Shown piece after piece: positions 53,166 through 55,445 of a stretch of 55,445 nucleotides of DNA. The DNA comes from Cytophagales bacterium (GTDB lineage Bacteria > Bacteroidota > Bacteroidia > Cytophagales > Cyclobacteriaceae): the NCBI GenBank assembly GCA_022360055.1, contig JAKSDO010000238.1, forward strand, positions 1-55,445, read 5' to 3'. The notes beneath the pieces were generated by a model. That model saw nothing but the letters and a program-made list of their open reading frames with translations. It searched no databases and was not told the DNA's origin. The translations under genes were made by a program, and so were the position numbers. Within the stretch, counting starts at the first letter, position 1, and every line of letters starts with the position of its first letter.

Positions 53166-54056
53166 ATGATTGTTCCCGAATATTTAAAACCTGGTGACAA
53201 CGTGGGAATTGTCGCTACGGCCAAAAAAGTAAGTAAAGGAAACACAGTCAAAGGAATTGATGTGCTCAAATCCTGGGGCCTGAACGTAATCCCCGGGAAA
53301 AGTTTGTACGATGAGTTTCACCAGTTTGCAGGCTCTGATGAACAAAGACTGGCGGATTTCCAAAAAATGATCGACGATCCCGGAATAAAGGCTATATTCA
53401 TAGCAAGAGGCGGATATGGAACGACCAGAATAATCGATGCGATCGACTTCACCCATTTTGAAGAACATCCAAAATGGATATGTGGCTTTAGCGACATTAC
53501 AGCTCTTCAATTACATCTTTTTAATTTGGGTATTTCAAGCCTTCATGGGCCAATGCCCTCTTTTTTTCATTCGGTCGACCAGAATTCGTTGGATTATTTG
53601 AAGGGATATTTATTTGGGTGCAAAGAAAAATACGAAATTGAAACGCACCCGTTAAACCGGCCGGGAAAAGTGTCAGGAAAATTGATTGGTGGGAATTTGT
53701 CGATCATTTGTCATACAATTGGGACTTCATCTGAAATCGATACGAATGGCAACATACTATTCATTGAGGATGTGGGAGAAAAACTATATCATCTGGACCG
53801 GATGATGGTACAATTGAAACGGGCGGGTTTTTTAGACCACCTTGCCGGATTAATTGTCGGGCAGTTTTCAGAAATGGAGGATGATAAAGAGGAGTTTGGC
53901 CTTGATGCCTACGAAATTGTTTATTCGCATATTAAAGCATATACATATCCTGTGGCGTTCAATTTTCCTCTGGGACATACAAAGTTAAACTATCCGGTCC
54001 ATGTCGGAGTCGATGGCCTGCTCTCTGTAAGCGAACGATTGGTCGAATTAAGTTGA
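53166..54056 (+). CDS. LD-carboxypeptidase (peptidase family S66)
   Basis: A 296-residue protein with LKPGDNVGIVATAKKVSKG, IFIARGGYGTTRIIDAID, the nucleophile motif GFSDITALQLHLF and a C-terminal part with IEDVGEKLYHLDRMM. S66 enzymes cut the terminal D-Ala from L,D-tetrapeptides in murein recycling; some degrade microcin C. It has no signal peptide, so it is cytoplasmic. The 3' end overlaps the convergent chrA gene by nine bases. Confidence 0.95.
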   Translation: MIVPEYLKPGDNVGIVATAKKVSKGNTVKGIDVLKSWGLNVIPGKSLYDEFHQFAGSDEQRLADFQKMIDDPGIKAIFIARGGYGTTRIIDAIDFTHFEEHPKWICGFSDITALQLHLFNLGISSLHGPMPSFFHSVDQNSLDYLKGYLFGCKEKYEIETHPLNRPGKVSGKLIGGNLSIICHTIGTSSEIDTNGNILFIEDVGEKLYHLDRMMVQLKRAGFLDHLAGLIVGQFSEMEDDKEEFGLDAYEIVYSHIKAYTYPVAFNFPLGHTKLNYPVHVGVDGLLSVSERLVELS

Positions 54057-55226
54057 AAGAAAGCCGGCGATCAATCCGGCCAATATGATGAAAGGCGGCG
54101 GGATCTTTGTAAACATCAAGGTTAAAAACGTAGCGATGATCATAGCCATGTTTAGAAAATTGGGGTCCAAAGGTTGAAACAGCAAAAATGCAGCAGCAAT
54201 TACCATTCCTGAGCTTGCCGCGTTTATTCCTTCGATTGAGGCCCGGACAATTCGATATTTTTTAAGCTGATCCCAGAATTTTATCACAAAAAAGATAAAA
54301 AAAGTACCGGGAAGAAATATTCCGATGGTGGCGATGAGGCTGCCAAGGACTTCTCCGCCAATTCCATATTCGCGCATCGAGAGGGCTCCGATATAGGAGG
54401 TAAACGAAAATACGGGGCCGGGAACAGCCTGAACCGTTGCGTAGCCCGTTAGAAATTCCTCTGAGCTCAGATAATCTTTAAATTCTACAAATTCCGTATA
54501 TAAAAGTGGAATTAATACTTGCCCGCCCCCAAATATCAAACTGCCGTTTCTGTAAAAATTTTCCAACAACCGGATGGGCAAAATCTTAGTGAAATGTCCG
54601 ATCAGAGCAATAACCAGAAATACTGCTGCCCACAAAACAAAATTGGACCAATCTACTTTCAGCTTTTTATGATCTTCAATGGGCTGTTGTTTAAATTTGA
54701 TGGCAGTCAATGCTCCGCTGCCCAAAAGGAGAAAAGGGAATATATATGGTGACTTAAGCATAAAAGACAAAATAGCTGAAATGATCATTATTGCTCCGGC
54801 CTCATAGGTTTTAACAATTTTTGTCGAGATCACATATGCCGCGTAGGTCACAAAACCTACCGCCATGGGTTGGATAAATTTTGTAAACTCTACGGATTTA
54901 TTCATTTTATCAAAGTGCGACATAAGTACACCGGCAGTTGTCATGATGCAAAACGCCGGAATTAACCAAACCAGCAATGTCAGATATGCAAGTATTGGCC
55001 CTCCGATTCTGAAACCAAGGGCAGTAATGGTTTGTGTGGAAGTAGGACCCGGAAGGATCTGACATAATGCATTCAACTCCATGAGCTCTTCTTCGGTGAG
55101 ATACGCTCGTTTCTTTACCATTCTCTTAATGAGCATGGCAAGATGAGCCGTTGGCCCACCATAGGCGCCTATGGAAATTATGAAGACATCTTTTAAAAAA
55201 ATGAAATATCTTATCCTTTTAACCAA
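54048..55226 (-). CDS. chrA: Chromate transporter, ChrA family (two-domain)
   Basis: The 392-residue protein holds two homologous membrane halves: FLKDVFIISIGAYGGPTAHL and LCQILPGPTSTQTITALGFR in the first, FYRNGSLIFGGGQVLIPLLY and TGYATVQAVPGPVFSFTSYI in the second. This is the full-length ChrA layout, normally a chromate/sulfate efflux protein. The start is TTG at 55226. Substrate assignment comes from the family only. Confidence 0.92.
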   Translation of the reverse strand: MVKRIRYFIFLKDVFIISIGAYGGPTAHLAMLIKRMVKKRAYLTEEELMELNALCQILPGPTSTQTITALGFRIGGPILAYLTLLVWLIPAFCIMTTAGVLMSHFDKMNKSVEFTKFIQPMAVGFVTYAAYVISTKIVKTYEAGAIMIISAILSFMLKSPYIFPFLLLGSGALTAIKFKQQPIEDHKKLKVDWSNFVLWAAVFLVIALIGHFTKILPIRLLENFYRNGSLIFGGGQVLIPLLYTEFVEFKDYLSSEEFLTGYATVQAVPGPVFSFTSYIGALSMREYGIGGEVLGSLIATIGIFLPGTFFIFFVIKFWDQLKKYRIVRASIEGINAASSGMVIAAAFLLFQPLDPNFLNMAMIIATFLTLMFTKIPPPFIILAGLIAGFLST

Positions 55227-55445
55227 TGAACTTGAAAACTAAGAACGGAAGAATTAGTTGTATTATTAACTTTTCAATGAAATTAAAAAAAATATTGATT
55301 TCACTCTTAATTTTTAGTTATTGATTCAAAAGATAAAAAGTGAATTTGATTTATTATTTTTAAAATTTCATTAAACCGGATTGTAACAAACGAACTCAAC
55401 ATTAAATGTTTAAATATTTTAACTTCAAACCATAAACTTTACTAC
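55227..55445. other. Right-edge intergenic DNA, no gene seen
   Basis: The last 219 bases are strongly AT-rich. No open frame or RNA gene is evident; the region probably holds the chrA promoter and that of a gene beyond the window. Confidence 0.5.

Noticed and set aside
1-55445. tRNA genes, rRNA genes, CRISPR arrays or insertion sequences
   Set aside because: I saw no T-loop GGTTCGAATCC-type sequence in any gap, no regularly spaced repeats and no transposase-like protein.

Overview
The window looks like a piece of a Bacteroidota chromosome, most likely an environmental Cytophagia-type lineage. Four things point there: a C-terminal type IX secretion (T9SS) sorting domain at 6601-10182; family markers of the phylum (DUF2723 membrane protein, GldI-like FKBP, PorG/DUF6089-type barrels, type B ribosomal protein L31, tandem Skp after BamA); promoter-like TAnnTTTG boxes upstream of many genes; and little Shine-Dalgarno signal with many TTG starts. 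No tRNA, rRNA, transposase or CRISPR array was seen.

Region 1 (1-6181, minus strand) is an AT-rich glycan assembly and export operon. In transcription order it encodes an ABC-2 permease (Wzm type), an ATPase with a C-terminal glycan-binding-like domain (Wzt type), two FkbM methyltransferases, a GT10 fucosyltransferase-like enzyme, a GT2 and a GT4 that runs off the left edge. Divergent to it is a 1193-residue secreted protein in which a six-repeat propeller-like module seems to interrupt a PKD domain, followed by seven PKD domains and a T9SS tail. Base composition changes inside this gene, near 8.37 kb.

Region 2 (10.4-21.6 kb) mixes housekeeping and envelope genes: an Lrp regulator with a PyrR-like phosphoribosyltransferase, panB, a GT4, an unknown polytopic protein with a TPR protein, a second unknown membrane protein, a 985-residue DUF2723 protein that carries a G9 tract in its coding sequence, a small barrel protein and an RmlD-like reductase. 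A 250-base gap after the DUF2723 gene holds several hairpins.

Region 3 (20.7-32.5 kb) is mostly minus strand: RmlD-like reductase, cyclophilin lipoprotein, hemC, DNA polymerase delta prime, a GlmU-like nucleotidyltransferase, rpmE (L31), then the operon nrnA-gldI-FKBP-rdgB (read from 29.8 to 26.3 kb), divergent from ndk, followed by a UPF0104 membrane protein and scpA.

Region 4 (32.7-41.2 kb) has dxs, a hydrolase, thioredoxin, a DPP IV-type peptidase, a zinc-ribbon membrane protein, yicC and pdxJ. Region 5 (41.2-52.7 kb, plus strand) is a long gene series: yqeY, cvpA, pabA/trpG, hydrolase, CBS-ACT protein, nadK, three outer-membrane barrel genes, uppS, bamA and two skp genes. This is the conserved nadK-porG-uppS-bamA-skp envelope neighbourhood, here with extra PorG-like barrels. 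The window ends with an LD-carboxypeptidase and a ChrA transporter.

No clearly new multi-gene system is evident. The best leads are the nested PKD/propeller protein, the expanded PorG-like barrel set, the G9 tract, and three gene-free, hairpin-rich intergenic stretches, two of which share a roughly 20-base motif.
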